From positions 1,116,001 to 1,180,000 of the forward strand of contig NZ_AP024713.1 of assembly GCF_019702925.1 (NCBI RefSeq): a DNA stretch of 64,000 bases, written 5' to 3'. Origin of the DNA: Campylobacter sp. 19-13652. GTDB taxonomy: Bacteria > Campylobacterota > Campylobacteria > Campylobacterales > Campylobacteraceae. Positions 1 to 9,141 of this stretch are shown here, one piece after another (the stretch's first letter is position 1; each line of letters begins with the position of its first letter). The notes below the pieces were generated by a model, which was given only the letters and a program-made list of their open reading frames with translations, searched no databases and was not told the origin of the DNA. The position numbers and the translations under genes were made by a program.

Positions 1-72
1 TACGTCAAGGGGTTTGGGCTTGGCTTTGCGCTATTTTGGTGGAAGGATAAATTTAATCTAGCGCTTAAATAA
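1..72 (+). CDS. 3' end of an unknown protein gene (partial)
   Basis: The first 72 bases read in frame 1 as 23 residues ending in KFNLALK and a TAA stop. The stretch is rich in Phe, Gly, Leu and Trp (GFGLGFALFWW), which suggests a membrane-associated or hydrophobic C terminus. The start lies outside the window, so the product cannot be named. The call is an inference from coding-like composition next to a long non-coding stretch. Confidence 0.5.
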   Translation, partial: YVKGFGLGFALFWWKDKFNLALK

Positions 73-1041
73 GCTTAAAATCACCCCCTCCTCCCTAACG
101 CAGAATAGTTTTATCCAAAGCAAAAATAAAGATAAATTTACACTCCATGATAGTGCGAATTTAAAGGCTTCTTTAAGCTTAAACTCAAGCCCTATATTGT
201 GCATGAGTAGCTTATTAATCGCGATATGCTAGCCTAGCAAAGTAACCTAAATGCTAAAAGCCAAAAGCTTTGGCGAACTCAAAAAATTTAAGGTATCACA
301 ATATTTTCTAATTAAGCAAAAAGAATTTAAAAATATGATAACTTACCCTTATAAGCCAAAAAATGTCACAGACCTAGGAAAACTTTCTACAAACAACACA
401 AAGACTATTTACTCAAGAGTCATGGACCTAAAAATAAACATAAATAATTTTATTAAGTTTTATACAATTAAAGTTTCAGGCTAAAAATTTAGCTCATTTT
501 TTAGCCTCTTAAAAGTTTTAAACATCAAGCGATTAAAAGCATTAAAATACCGTTTAAATGCGAATAGTCCTCAACTCCATACCATACCACCACTATCTTA
601 CATTTTTAAAAATTTAAATTTATAACATCTTTTTAAATAAGCCTTGCTTTCTATGTCACTTTGTAGCACAAACTCGCACAGTCTAGACAAAGCCTAGCAA
701 AAATGGACGCTAGCAAAACATCAAGCCGTAAAAAGTAGTCGGTTTACTAGGTTTTGCTAAGAGTGTTTTTAGGCTTACACTAAAGCTTTGCGAATGGCTA
801 AAATCATGCCGCTACTGCATAAGTAATGGCGAATACTAAAAGCCAGTGGCTCAAATTAGGAGCGTTAGGCTTGTAAAGTGGCTTAAATTTGTGATTAAAA
901 ATAATATCCATACTTTAAAAATAAGCACTCTACAAACCAAATGTGCAAATTTTAAAAATATCCACGTCTTAATCCAGGGAAAATAGCATTACAAAGATAA
1001 AGCCTTAATTTTACCAAATATGCGTAAGAATTTAAATTAAA
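73..1041. other. gene-free, AT-rich repeat remnant region
   Basis: No convincing gene is present. A 77-codon open frame at 251-484 lacks a ribosome binding site and looks fortuitous. The part from about 764 to 930 resembles other gene-free stretches of the window. Its end, near 866-918 (TTAGGCTTGTAAAGTGGC, then TTAAATTTGTGATTAAAAA), matches the right end of the MITE that follows at 1042-1360. It also matches inverted copies near 27,530 and 31,190. It is best read as an old, decayed member of the same repeat family. Confidence 0.5.
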
Positions 1042-1360
1042 GGCTCTTTTAAACAATAGTGTTATTTTACAAAATTGCAAAAGTAAGCTACCCACGTATG
1101 TGAGTAACTTAGCCCCGATTTTATAGTGTACAAAAGCCACTCAGCCAAAAATCGTGCAACCACCTGTTAGCAGTTATGTCTTACACACTACCGCCACAAG
1201 AGTTTGGGCGATTCTGAAGGAATTAGGATAATAACTACTAAGTAGGGCGTGCCTTATTAAGTTAGTAGGCAAGCATATCGCTTTACTATGTAAGCAGTAA
1301 TGTTTTGATTTTATTGTGGCTTAAAATTTGTAAATAAAATAATGCTATTTTAAAAGAGCC
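1042..1360. mobile_element. MITE-like element, copy A (319 bp)
   Basis: This segment is nearly identical along its length to 54421-54742. It begins GGCTCTTTTAAACAATAG and ends TATTTTAAAAGAGCC, so the two ends are inverted repeats of each other. The flanking 8 bases are AAATTAAA on the left and CAATTAAA on the right, 7 of 8 matching, as expected for an ageing 8-bp target duplication. It carries no transposase frame. The GGCTC ends with an 8-bp duplication recall the IS1595 family, which is an inference. It sits 20 bp beyond the stop of the thiE-like gene. Confidence 0.8.
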
Positions 1361-1379
1361 CAATTAAAATAGTCAAGCC

Positions 1380-2012
1380 CTATTTATACAGCCTAGCAAA
1401 GCCCTCTGGGTCTTTAGTCTGCATAGGCTCGCTTAGTAAAGCAACCCCACAAGCACCACTTTTTATGCAAAGGGGCGCATTTTGAGGATTTATCCCACCT
1501 AGAGCGATTATTTTTACGCCGCCAAACTCATTAAAAATCTGCCCTATTAAACTAACGCCAGCTGGCTTAGCATTTGGCTTGCAGCTAGCGCCAAATATAG
1601 GCGATACAACGAGCAAAGAAGCTCCGAGGCTAAGCGCCGCCATAGCCTCTAAAAGGCTATGCGCTGGAGCATAAAAACCGCTTTTAATACCACATTTTAG
1701 ATCACGAAAAGCACTAAAATCACCGTAGCAAAGCCCAAGACTATCAAGCCTATCCCTAATCCACTCCCCACTAGCCCAAAAATCGAGGTTTAAATTTATA
1801 GCAACCTCATAAAAGTGATTTATCACAAGTCTTGTTTTGCTACTTTGGCACAGTTTTTTAAGCCTAAGTGCCAAAGTAAAATACTCATCCTCGCTTAGCC
1901 ATTTAGCGCGCAGTACAATAGCATCAACGCCTCCTTTGCAAAGCCTTTGCACTCTATCCTCAAAATCTCCAACGCAAATATCAGGCGAAGCAATAGCATA
2001 AACTAAGCTCAA
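1380..2012 (-). CDS. thiamine phosphate synthase-like protein (ThiE/TenI family)
   Basis: This 210-residue TIM-barrel protein belongs to the ThiE/TenI family. ThiE joins the thiazole phosphate and the pyrimidine pyrophosphate to make thiamine phosphate in the cytoplasm. The strand-end motif AIVLRAKWL keeps the Arg/Lys pair expected near the pyrophosphate site. The C-terminal phosphate-binding stretch IIALGGINPQNAP is typical of the family. It lies 124 bp after thiH on the same strand, in the order thiG-thiH-thiE-like. As I recall, C. jejuni has the same type of gene (Cj1043c) after thiH. Whether it is a true ThiE or a TenI-like paralogue cannot be settled by eye. The region just upstream is AT-rich and could hold its own promoter. 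Confidence 0.8.
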   Translation of the reverse strand: MSLVYAIASPDICVGDFEDRVQRLCKGGVDAIVLRAKWLSEDEYFTLALRLKKLCQSSKTRLVINHFYEVAINLNLDFWASGEWIRDRLDSLGLCYGDFSAFRDLKCGIKSGFYAPAHSLLEAMAALSLGASLLVVSPIFGASCKPNAKPAGVSLIGQIFNEFGGVKIIALGGINPQNAPLCIKSGACGVALLSEPMQTKDPEGFARLYK

Positions 2013-2136
2013 ATTTATACTCCAAATTTAAAGTTTTACAAATTTAAAGCTAGTATAAAAAGCCGATAAATTCATATTTTTAGTAAAATTTTATGTATTA
2101 TTTTATGAAAAATTATAACTAAAATTAATCATAAAT

Positions 2137-3303
2137 TTATACATACACATACTCACTCATCAATGGCATTAGTCCAGCAGATCTAATAGCCGCGCAAACC
2201 TCAGCCACGCTTCTAGTATCATCTATCTCAAACTGTCCATCGCCCTGCTTTTCTTGCTCGCTATGCTCTCCCACAGCCACGCTTACACCTGCACTCATTT
2301 TATTTGCTACAAGCCCTATGACATTATCTCTAAAATGCGCACGCTCTCTAGTTGATATGGTAATACTTGAAAGCGGCATCAAAAGCCTATAGGCCATAAC
2401 AGCCTGCAGTAACTCGCGCTCGCTCACGCCAAGGCGTGCTAGCTTGGCATTGCCTAATATAGGGCGTAGTCTAGGGCAGGAAAAGCCTATCTCTGCGTGG
2501 GGGTATTTTTGCTGGATTAAATAAGCATGAACCCCAGTGGCATAGGCATCCTTACGCCAGTTATCAATACCCAAAAGCGCAGCAAAGCTAACCCCGCGCA
2601 TGCCACCTAATATCGCTCGCTCTTGTGCTGCAAAGCGGTAGGGGAAAATACGCTTATTACCAGCTAGGTGAAGGCGCTCGTATTTGTCGGTACTATAAGT
2701 CTCTTGATACACGCTGACAAAGTCCGCCCCAGCCTCTTTAAGCTTCGCATATCCATCCACATTTAACGGATAAATTTCAACTCCCACGACTTTAAATTTT
2801 TCACGAGCTAATCGCACAGCATTTGCGATATATTCGACACTCGTGTGATTTGGAGCTTCGCCAGTTAGTAGCAATATCTCCTGTAAACCAGTAGCAGATA
2901 TCACCTCAAGCTCTGAACGTATCGCCTCATCGCTAAGCTGATGGCGACGTATGTTATTATGCTCGCTAAAGCCACAATAAACGCAGTGATTTTCACAAAA
3001 ATTTGAAATGTAAAGCGGCGTAAAAAGGGTGATATTTTCTCCAAAGGCACTTCTTGTTAGCCTTTTTGAAGTAGCAGCAATCTGCTCTAAAAACTCATCA
3101 GCAGCAGGGCTTAGCAACGCTCCAAAATCAGCTAAGCTACGATACGGCTTTTTAAGCGCTAAAACCACATCATCGGCACTATATGAGTCTGGGTCGTACT
3201 TATCGCGCGCAGCTAAAACCTCGTCCATCATCTGCGTACCCACATCCTGCTGCCCAGCCAAAAAGCTCATATGGTCAGTTCGTTTAAACTTCATCTCATT
3301 CAC
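2137..3303 (-). CDS. thiH: 2-iminoacetate synthase ThiH (radical SAM tyrosine lyase)
   Basis: ThiH cleaves tyrosine by radical SAM chemistry to give dehydroglycine for thiazole synthesis, working with ThiG and thiocarboxylated ThiS. The protein is 388 residues, the usual length. The iron-sulfur cluster motif [10 protein letters not shown] places Cys at about 103, 107 and 110 (CxxxCxxC), followed by the SAM-binding barrel and the BATS-like C-terminal region. Its start overlaps the end of thiG by 8 bp, so the two are translationally coupled. Use of ThiH rather than the glycine oxidase ThiO fits an anaerobic or microaerophilic lifestyle. Identification is secure from motif, length and neighbours. 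Confidence 0.96.
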   Translation of the reverse strand: MNEMKFKRTDHMSFLAGQQDVGTQMMDEVLAARDKYDPDSYSADDVVLALKKPYRSLADFGALLSPAADEFLEQIAATSKRLTRSAFGENITLFTPLYISNFCENHCVYCGFSEHNNIRRHQLSDEAIRSELEVISATGLQEILLLTGEAPNHTSVEYIANAVRLAREKFKVVGVEIYPLNVDGYAKLKEAGADFVSVYQETYSTDKYERLHLAGNKRIFPYRFAAQERAILGGMRGVSFAALLGIDNWRKDAYATGVHAYLIQQKYPHAEIGFSCPRLRPILGNAKLARLGVSERELLQAVMAYRLLMPLSSITISTRERAHFRDNVIGLVANKMSAGVSVAVGEHSEQEKQGDGQFEIDDTRSVAEVCAAIRSAGLMPLMSEYVYV

Positions 3304-4069
3304 CCAAAAATCCAGTCAGCGGACTGCTCGCCTCTCCTCCACTTGCCACTTCTCGCACTCTACCAAGCCCAGCTAGATATCCAGCCCTGCCAGCCCTAAC
3401 CGCCTCGCCAAAGGCTCTTGCCATTAGCCGCACATCACGAGCCGTGGCTATGGCGGTGTTTGCCATTACTGCAGCCGCACCCATTTGCATAGCCTCGCAC
3501 GCCTGAGCTGGAGTGCCTATGCCTGCGTCAATGATGACTGGGGCGTCTAGCTCGTTTATCATTATCTCAATCGCCGCACGAAAGGCAAGACCCGCGTTTG
3601 AGCCAATGGGCGCAGCTAGGGGCATAACGCAGGCTGCCCCTGCACAGAGCATAGCTCTAGCGGCGGCTAGCTCTGGATACATATATGGCATCACGACAAA
3701 GCCCTCGCTGGCTAAAATCTCAGTCGCTTTTATTGTTTCAGCGTTATCAGGAAAGAGATATTTGCTATCTCTTATGACTTCGATTTTGACAAAGTCCCCA
3801 CAGCCTAGCTCCCTGCCCAGCCTAGCTATACGCACCGCTTCATCGGCCGTCCTAGCTCCGCTTGTATTTGGCAAAAGCGTAACGTGCTTTGGGATAAAAT
3901 CGAGTATATTTCGCTCGCTGCTCTCTCCCACTCGCCGCATAGCTAGCGTTATTATCTCCGCTCCAGCCTCATTTACGGCAGCGTCTATTAGCTCGTGGGC
4001 GTATTTGCCTGAGCCTAGGATAAAGCGGCTGTTAAACTCAAATTTACCTAATTTTAAAGTGTCATTCAT
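3296..4069 (-). CDS. thiG: thiazole synthase ThiG
   Basis: ThiG builds the thiazole phosphate ring of thiamine from deoxyxylulose phosphate, dehydroglycine and the sulfur carried on ThiS. The 257-residue sequence starts [17 protein letters not shown], a family hallmark. It contains the Schiff-base lysine in FVKIEVI (about residue 95). The barrel motifs [12 protein letters not shown] and [13 protein letters not shown] bind phosphate. It is the first gene of the thiG-thiH-thiE-like group. The thiF and thiS genes usually beside it in Campylobacter are absent here; a thiS lies about 19 kb away at 22934-23137. Confidence 0.96.
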   Translation of the reverse strand: MNDTLKLGKFEFNSRFILGSGKYAHELIDAAVNEAGAEIITLAMRRVGESSERNILDFIPKHVTLLPNTSGARTADEAVRIARLGRELGCGDFVKIEVIRDSKYLFPDNAETIKATEILASEGFVVMPYMYPELAAARAMLCAGAACVMPLAAPIGSNAGLAFRAAIEIMINELDAPVIIDAGIGTPAQACEAMQMGAAAVMANTAIATARDVRLMARAFGEAVRAGRAGYLAGLGRVREVASGGEASSPLTGFLGE

Positions 4070-4114
4070 AATCCACCCTTTTTAAATTTTGCATAAATTT
4101 TATCAAAATGCAGC

Positions 4115-4561
4115 TTAAAACTTATCTTTTAGCCTTGCCCTTATCTCATCTTTTATCTCTTTAGAATTTAAACAAAACTCACCAACTGCATCCTCAATCT
4201 GCATTAAAATAGCATAAATTTCACTCTCCCATTTACCTTTATCTTTTGTGTTTACATTTATACTCTGCACGTAGGCTAGCTTGCGACTTATCTCACTTAA
4301 CCTTTGTAAAAATGGCTCTTTTGCACCCTGCTTTAAAGCGTCCCCATCAAGCCCCCTAAGTAATCTAATCTCGCCATCAATACTATCACAAAAAAGCGTA
4401 TATTTATTAGCTATTGCAGGTAGATTTTCGCTAGTATTTTTAAAATTTTCACCATTTTCATAAGCCTCCCTATCAAGTCTATCAGTTATCTTTTTTAACT
4501 GCGTAATCATCAGCACAATAACTCCAGCAGTAACTAAAAAAGCGAGCAAATAAGCGTCCAT
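4115..4561 (-). CDS. small membrane-anchored protein of unknown function
   Basis: A 148-residue protein with one N-terminal hydrophobic segment (LLAFLVTAGVIVLMITQL, about residues 5-22). A charged, largely helical cytoplasmic or periplasmic domain follows, with many Lys, Glu and Asn. No catalytic motif is evident. It stands divergent to valS, about 100 bp away. I recall a small putative periplasmic protein beside valS in C. jejuni (Cj0776c), and this may be its counterpart. Coding status is supported by good codon structure, the start beside a plausible RBS (AGGAGAATTT) and the fit between neighbours. Function is not known. Confidence 0.75.
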   Translation of the reverse strand: MDAYLLAFLVTAGVIVLMITQLKKITDRLDREAYENGENFKNTSENLPAIANKYTLFCDSIDGEIRLLRGLDGDALKQGAKEPFLQRLSEISRKLAYVQSINVNTKDKGKWESEIYAILMQIEDAVGEFCLNSKEIKDEIRARLKDKF

Positions 4562-4658
4562 AAATTCTCCTAATTTTTGATTTTATTATAGCACACTTAT
4601 GAATTTTTAATTCATTTTTGGCTAAAATCTACCATTTTTAAATTTAAAAGGCGAGAAA

Positions 4659-7268
4659 ATGGCTGATTTTTACAACCCAAAAGAAGTGGAAGAGAAGTAT
4701 TATAAAATCTGCGAAGAGCGTGGATATTTCGAAACAGACGGCAACAAAAACATACAAAACGGCAAGAGCTTTTGCATTATGATGCCCCCACCAAACGTAA
4801 CTGGCGTGCTACACATCGGACACGCCCTGACCTTTACCCTGCAAGACATCATCACCCGCTATAAGCGAATGGACGGCTTTACTACGCTGTGGCAGCCTGG
4901 GCTTGACCACGCAGGAATCGCCACGCAAAACGTCGTCGAAAAACAGCTTTTAAGCCAGGGACTTAGCAAGGAAGAGCTTGGGCGAAGCGAGTTTTTAAAC
5001 CGCGTGTGGCAGTGGAAGGAAAAAAGCGGCGGCACGATCAACGCTCAGATGCGCCGCCTAGGCGTAACTCCAGCGTGGAGCAGAGAGCGATTTACCATGG
5101 ATGAGGGGCTAAAAAACGCCGTTAAAAAGGCCTTTGTAAATTTATATGAAAAGGGGCTTATTTACAGGGGCGATTATATGATAAACTGGTGCACCCACGA
5201 CGGCGCCTTAAGTGATGTCGAAGTGGAGCATAAGGAAAACAGGGGCAAGCTTTACCACCTGCGCTACCCCCTAGCTAGCGGCAGCGGCGAAGTCATAGTC
5301 GCCACCACTCGCCCTGAGACCTACTTTGGTGATACGGCGGTAATGGTAAATCCAAACGACGAGCGTTACGCCCATTTAGTAGGGGCTAGCGTGCGACTAC
5401 CTATCATAAACCGAGAGATAAAAATCATCGCCGATAGCCACGTCGATATGGACTTTGGCACAGGCGTGGTAAAGGTAACGCCAGCGCACGACGTTAATGA
5501 CTATGAAGTGGGCAAGCGGCACGATTTGGAATTTTTAACAATCTTTGATGAAAAGGGTATTTTAAACGAGCATTGCGGGCAGTTTGCTGGGCTTGAGCGG
5601 CTTGCGGCTCGTGATGTGGTGGTGGCTGAGCTTGAAAGGCTTGGCTTTGTAGAAAAAATAGAAGAGCATATAAATCAAGTCGGACACTGCTACCGCTGCA
5701 AAAACGTCGTCGAGCCATATATCTCAAAGCAGTGGTTCGTTAGCCCAAAAATCGCCGATGAAGCCATAAAAATGACAAACGAAGGGCAGGCGAAATTCTA
5801 CCCAGCCCATTACATTAATAGCTTTAATGCCTGGATGCGAGAGCTGCGTCCTTGGTGCATTAGCCGCCAGCTGTGGTGGGGACATCAGATACCTGTGTTT
5901 TACTGCGATGAGTGCGGATATGAGTGGGCGGATGAAGGCGAGCCAGCTAAATGCCCAAAATGCGGTAGTGATAAATTTAAACAAGACCCAGACGTGCTTG
6001 ATACGTGGTTTAGCTCTGGGCTGTGGCCTATCTCTACGCTTGGCTGGGGCAACGGCGAGGCGTATAAAAATGAAAAGTGGTTTGATGGCGATTTGGAGCA
6101 GTTTTACCCAAATACTATGCTAATCACTGGCTTTGATATTTTGTTTTTCTGGGTGGCTAGGATGATGTTTCAGTGCGAAAATGCCACTAAAAAGCTGCCT
6201 TTTAGCGACATCTACCTGCACTCTTTGGTTAAAACCAGCGACGGCAAAAAGATGAGCAAAAGCAGCGGCAATATCATAGATCCGCTTGACGTGATAGATG
6301 AGTATAGTGCGGACGTGTTGCGTTTTACGCTCACCACCCTAGCTGCGGCTGGCAGGGACATACGCCTAGGCGATGAGGCGCTGACTTTGGCTAGAAATTT
6401 TACCAATAAAATTTACAACGCCAGCAAATACTTGCTTTTAAACGCCCCTAAATTTGAGGATTTTGACGCAGATAAAATCAGCTCAGGCGTGGGAAAATAT
6501 ATGCTAGCTCGCTTTTATAACTGCGTAAGGATTACTAGAGAGCATTTAGAAAACTACCGATTTAACGACGCAGCGGATGCGGTGCAGAAGTTTTTATGGG
6601 ATGATTTTTGCGACTGGGGCATTGAGCTTAGCAAGGCAGATAAGGGCGCGATAGCCGAGCTAGGTAGTATTTTTAAACAGAGCCTTAAGCTACTTAGCCC
6701 ATTTATGCCATTTATCAGCGAGCACCTTTACCACGAGCTAAGCGGCACGAGCTTGGAAGCTGGAGCGGATAGTATAATGATAGCACGCTACCCAGTCTCG
6801 GGCATTGCAGATAGCGAGAATGAAGCTAAATTTAACGCCCTAATTGAAGCGGTCGTTAGCATACGCAGGGCAAAGGCGAGCATAGATCTAGGCAACGCTA
6901 AAATCCCGCTAGCCTACGTGCTAAGCGAGCTTGATTTAAGCGAGCAAGCAGAGCTAATCGCAACGCTAGCGAAGTGCGAAAAGGTGGAGTTTGTAAGCCA
7001 AAAGGTCGCTAACGCCGTGGCTGATGTGAGCCAAAGCCTAAGCACCTTTGTGCCACTTGCTGGCGTGGATACGAGCGAGATAATAAAGCGCCTTAACGCC
7101 CAAAAATCAAAGCTAGAAAAAGAGATTGCAAAGCTAGAAAATATGCTAGGCAATGAAAAATTTATCGCAAACGCCCCAGAAAATGTCGTGGCCGAGAACA
7201 AAGCCGCCCTAGATAACGCCAAAGAGCGCTTAGAAAAGGTAGTGGGAGAGCTGAGGAGATTTAAGTGA
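4659..7268 (+). CDS. valS: valyl-tRNA synthetase
   Basis: ValS charges tRNA-Val and edits mischarged threonine. The 869-residue protein has the class I signature HIGH at residues 52-55 and KMSKS at about 530. The editing insertion lies between them, and a C-terminal coiled coil (about 805-869, rich in Lys/Glu/Leu) is typical of ValS. The start ATG follows a short purine-rich RBS (AAAAGGCGAGAA). Its stop overlaps the GTG start of the next gene (GTGA), so it heads a tightly packed run valS-hinfIR-hinfIM-metN. In C. jejuni, from memory, valS is followed directly by the met transporter genes, so the two genes in between look inserted. Confidence 0.98.
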   Translation: MADFYNPKEVEEKYYKICEERGYFETDGNKNIQNGKSFCIMMPPPNVTGVLHIGHALTFTLQDIITRYKRMDGFTTLWQPGLDHAGIATQNVVEKQLLSQGLSKEELGRSEFLNRVWQWKEKSGGTINAQMRRLGVTPAWSRERFTMDEGLKNAVKKAFVNLYEKGLIYRGDYMINWCTHDGALSDVEVEHKENRGKLYHLRYPLASGSGEVIVATTRPETYFGDTAVMVNPNDERYAHLVGASVRLPIINREIKIIADSHVDMDFGTGVVKVTPAHDVNDYEVGKRHDLEFLTIFDEKGILNEHCGQFAGLERLAARDVVVAELERLGFVEKIEEHINQVGHCYRCKNVVEPYISKQWFVSPKIADEAIKMTNEGQAKFYPAHYINSFNAWMRELRPWCISRQLWWGHQIPVFYCDECGYEWADEGEPAKCPKCGSDKFKQDPDVLDTWFSSGLWPISTLGWGNGEAYKNEKWFDGDLEQFYPNTMLITGFDILFFWVARMMFQCENATKKLPFSDIYLHSLVKTSDGKKMSKSSGNIIDPLDVIDEYSADVLRFTLTTLAAAGRDIRLGDEALTLARNFTNKIYNASKYLLLNAPKFEDFDADKISSGVGKYMLARFYNCVRITREHLENYRFNDAADAVQKFLWDDFCDWGIELSKADKGAIAELGSIFKQSLKLLSPFMPFISEHLYHELSGTSLEAGADSIMIARYPVSGIADSENEAKFNALIEAVVSIRRAKASIDLGNAKIPLAYVLSELDLSEQAELIATLAKCEKVEFVSQKVANAVADVSQSLSTFVPLAGVDTSEIIKRLNAQKSKLEKEIAKLENMLGNEKFIANAPENVVAENKAALDNAKERLEKVVGELRRFK

Positions 7269-8050
7269 CATATGAAAATTTTAAGAATAGCTTAAATGAG
7301 CGTATTTTTAAAGCCGACTTAAGTCTTGAAATTTTGCAGACAGTTATAGAAAACCCTCAGAGATACACTGGAATTTTTCGAATAACAAATGCAAAAACAA
7401 AACTTATTCAAAATATCACACAAAGTCATGAAATTAAATTTGGCGATTTTTTGGAAGATGTTTTTACGGAGTATATTCGTGAAATGGGGTTTGATTTATT
7501 GGACAAGAATATAAATAGCGACCTTAATGCGGATCAACTTTTTACAGATAAGAAAGAGATTTTTTTGATAGAGCAAAAAGTAATAGATGATCACGATAGC
7601 ACAAAAAAACGCGGTCAATTTGATAATCTAATCAGAAAAATAATGGCATTAAAAGAAAAATATCCTAATAAAAAAATAAATGCTTGTATGTGGTTTTGTG
7701 ATGACGCTCTCAAGAAAAACAAAAAATACTACCTAGAACGCATAGACTCAAACACCGATACTCTAGTAACAACCAAATTATATTACGGTGCCGAAATTTT
7801 TGCAGAGCTATTTAAAAGAATGGATGTGTGGCAGGAGATAGTTTCACATTTAAGTAAAAATAAAAATGAGCGAAGCAAAGAAATTTTAGAAGTACCAGAT
7901 TTTGATAATAGTTTAGAGATTAAAGAAAGTTTAAAAAAACTAAAAGAGCAAAAACCAACTTTAATCAAAAAACTACTATCAGACAAAGATAAATACAAGC
8001 AATTAAGAGCAGAGTTATTTCCTAGCGGGGAGACTTTAAAAGGACTATGA
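7265..8050 (+). CDS. HinfI-like type II restriction endonuclease
   Basis: The 261-residue protein has nearly the length I recall for R.HinfI (262) and lies directly before a methyltransferase that closely resembles M.HinfI. A plausible PD-(D/E)xK core is seen at DQLFTDKKEIFLIEQKV (about residues 90-106): an Asp, then a hydrophobic strand with ExK. The predicted target GANTC is inferred from the partner, not shown. It starts with GTG overlapping the valS stop, after the RBS AGGAG. Its stop overlaps the methyltransferase start (ATGA). The gene is clearly richer in A/T and Lys/Asn codons than valS and metN, consistent with horizontal gain. There is no controller (C) gene beside it. Confidence 0.8.
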   Translation: MTYENFKNSLNERIFKADLSLEILQTVIENPQRYTGIFRITNAKTKLIQNITQSHEIKFGDFLEDVFTEYIREMGFDLLDKNINSDLNADQLFTDKKEIFLIEQKVIDDHDSTKKRGQFDNLIRKIMALKEKYPNKKINACMWFCDDALKKNKKYYLERIDSNTDTLVTTKLYYGAEIFAELFKRMDVWQEIVSHLSKNKNERSKEILEVPDFDNSLEIKESLKKLKEQKPTLIKKLLSDKDKYKQLRAELFPSGETLKGL

Positions 8051-9141
8051 TAGAAAAAATTATTCAAGGCGATTGCATATCTGAATTAAAAAAATTAGAT
8101 AATGAGTCTATAGATTTGATTTTTGCAGATCCGCCATATTTTATGCAAACAAGTGGCAAACTACTGCGTCCTGAAGGAGCAGAATTTAAAGGCTGTGATG
8201 ACGAGTGGGATAAGTTTAATAATTTGACAGAATATAGAAATTTTACACTTCAATGGCTAAAAGAGTGCCAAAGGGTATTGAAAAAAGATGGCAGTATTTG
8301 GGTGATTGGCTCAATGCAGTGTATTTATTTAATTGGTGCTACGATGCAAGAGCTTGGCTTTTGGCTTATTAATGATGTGATTTGGCAAAAAAGTAACCCT
8401 ACGCCAAATTTTTTGGGCACTAGACTAAACAACTCGCACGAGACACTGATTTGGGCAGCGAAATCAAAAAGTAGCAAATTTGCATTTAACTATAAAACCG
8501 CAAAAGAGCTAAATAGTGATGTTTTAGAGCCAAATCTATTTAAAAAAGGCGAACGACGTCAGCTTGGTTCTGTGTGGAAAATACCCGTATGTAGCGGAAA
8601 TGAACGCTTAAAAGACAAACTTGGAAACAAGCTTCACAACACCCAAAAACCAGAAATTTTATTATATAGAATAATAGCAATTAGCTCAAAAATGGGCGAT
8701 GTCGTCCTAGATCCATTTGGCGGAACTATGACAACTGCTGCTATGGCAAAAAAGCTAGGCAGGGGATATATCAGCATAGAAAAAGATGAGAGATATATAC
8801 ATTACGGAAAAAAAAGAATTAGCCAAATAGAATTTGAAAATAGTGATATAGCTAATGCAAAATGGGACAAAAAACCACCAAAAGCTGATATGAAAGATAT
8901 GATCAAGGCTGGTTTTTTTATATCAGGAGAAACCTTTTATCTAAATGGCAGCAAAGCCACGCTCTTAGATGATGGAAAACTCGAGTTTAATACAGAAAAA
9001 TACGATATGCACTCTTTAGCTGCTAAAATAAAAAAAACTAAAACAACAAGATTAAATGGTTTTAAGTATTGGAAAGTATTAAGAAATAATGAGCTAATAG
9101 GCATAGATTTAATTCGCCAAAAATACAGGGACGTACAATGA
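8047..9141 (+). CDS. HinfI-like adenine-N6 DNA methyltransferase (predicted GANTC)
   Basis: A beta-class adenine methyltransferase of 364 residues. The catalytic motif IV, DPPY, is at residues 28-31, followed by [18 protein letters not shown] and DDEWDKF, which closely follow M.HinfI as I recall it. The SAM-binding motif I comes later as [10 protein letters not shown] (about 222), the beta-class order. In M.HinfI and CcrM this motif reads FxGxG; here the last Gly is Met. The C-terminal domain (about 280-364, with [15 protein letters not shown]) is the extra domain of the HinfI/CcrM group. It overlaps the restriction gene by 4 bp at its start and metN by 4 bp at its end. The GANTC target is an inference from family. 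Confidence 0.92.
   Translation: MIEKIIQGDCISELKKLDNESIDLIFADPPYFMQTSGKLLRPEGAEFKGCDDEWDKFNNLTEYRNFTLQWLKECQRVLKKDGSIWVIGSMQCIYLIGATMQELGFWLINDVIWQKSNPTPNFLGTRLNNSHETLIWAAKSKSSKFAFNYKTAKELNSDVLEPNLFKKGERRQLGSVWKIPVCSGNERLKDKLGNKLHNTQKPEILLYRIIAISSKMGDVVLDPFGGTMTTAAMAKKLGRGYISIEKDERYIHYGKKRISQIEFENSDIANAKWDKKPPKADMKDMIKAGFFISGETFYLNGSKATLLDDGKLEFNTEKYDMHSLAAKIKKTKTTRLNGFKYWKVLRNNELIGIDLIRQKYRDVQ

Noticed and set aside
251-484. 77-codon plus-strand open frame rich in Lys and Asn
   Set aside because: No ribosome binding site, composition simply follows the AT-rich DNA, and it lies in a repeat-remnant region.
952-1140. 62-codon minus-strand frame across the left end of MITE copy A
   Set aside because: It begins in unrelated flanking DNA and is not shared with copy B.
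3513-4085. 190-codon plus-strand frame opposite thiG
   Set aside because: It is a shadow of thiG, whose motifs and context are secure.
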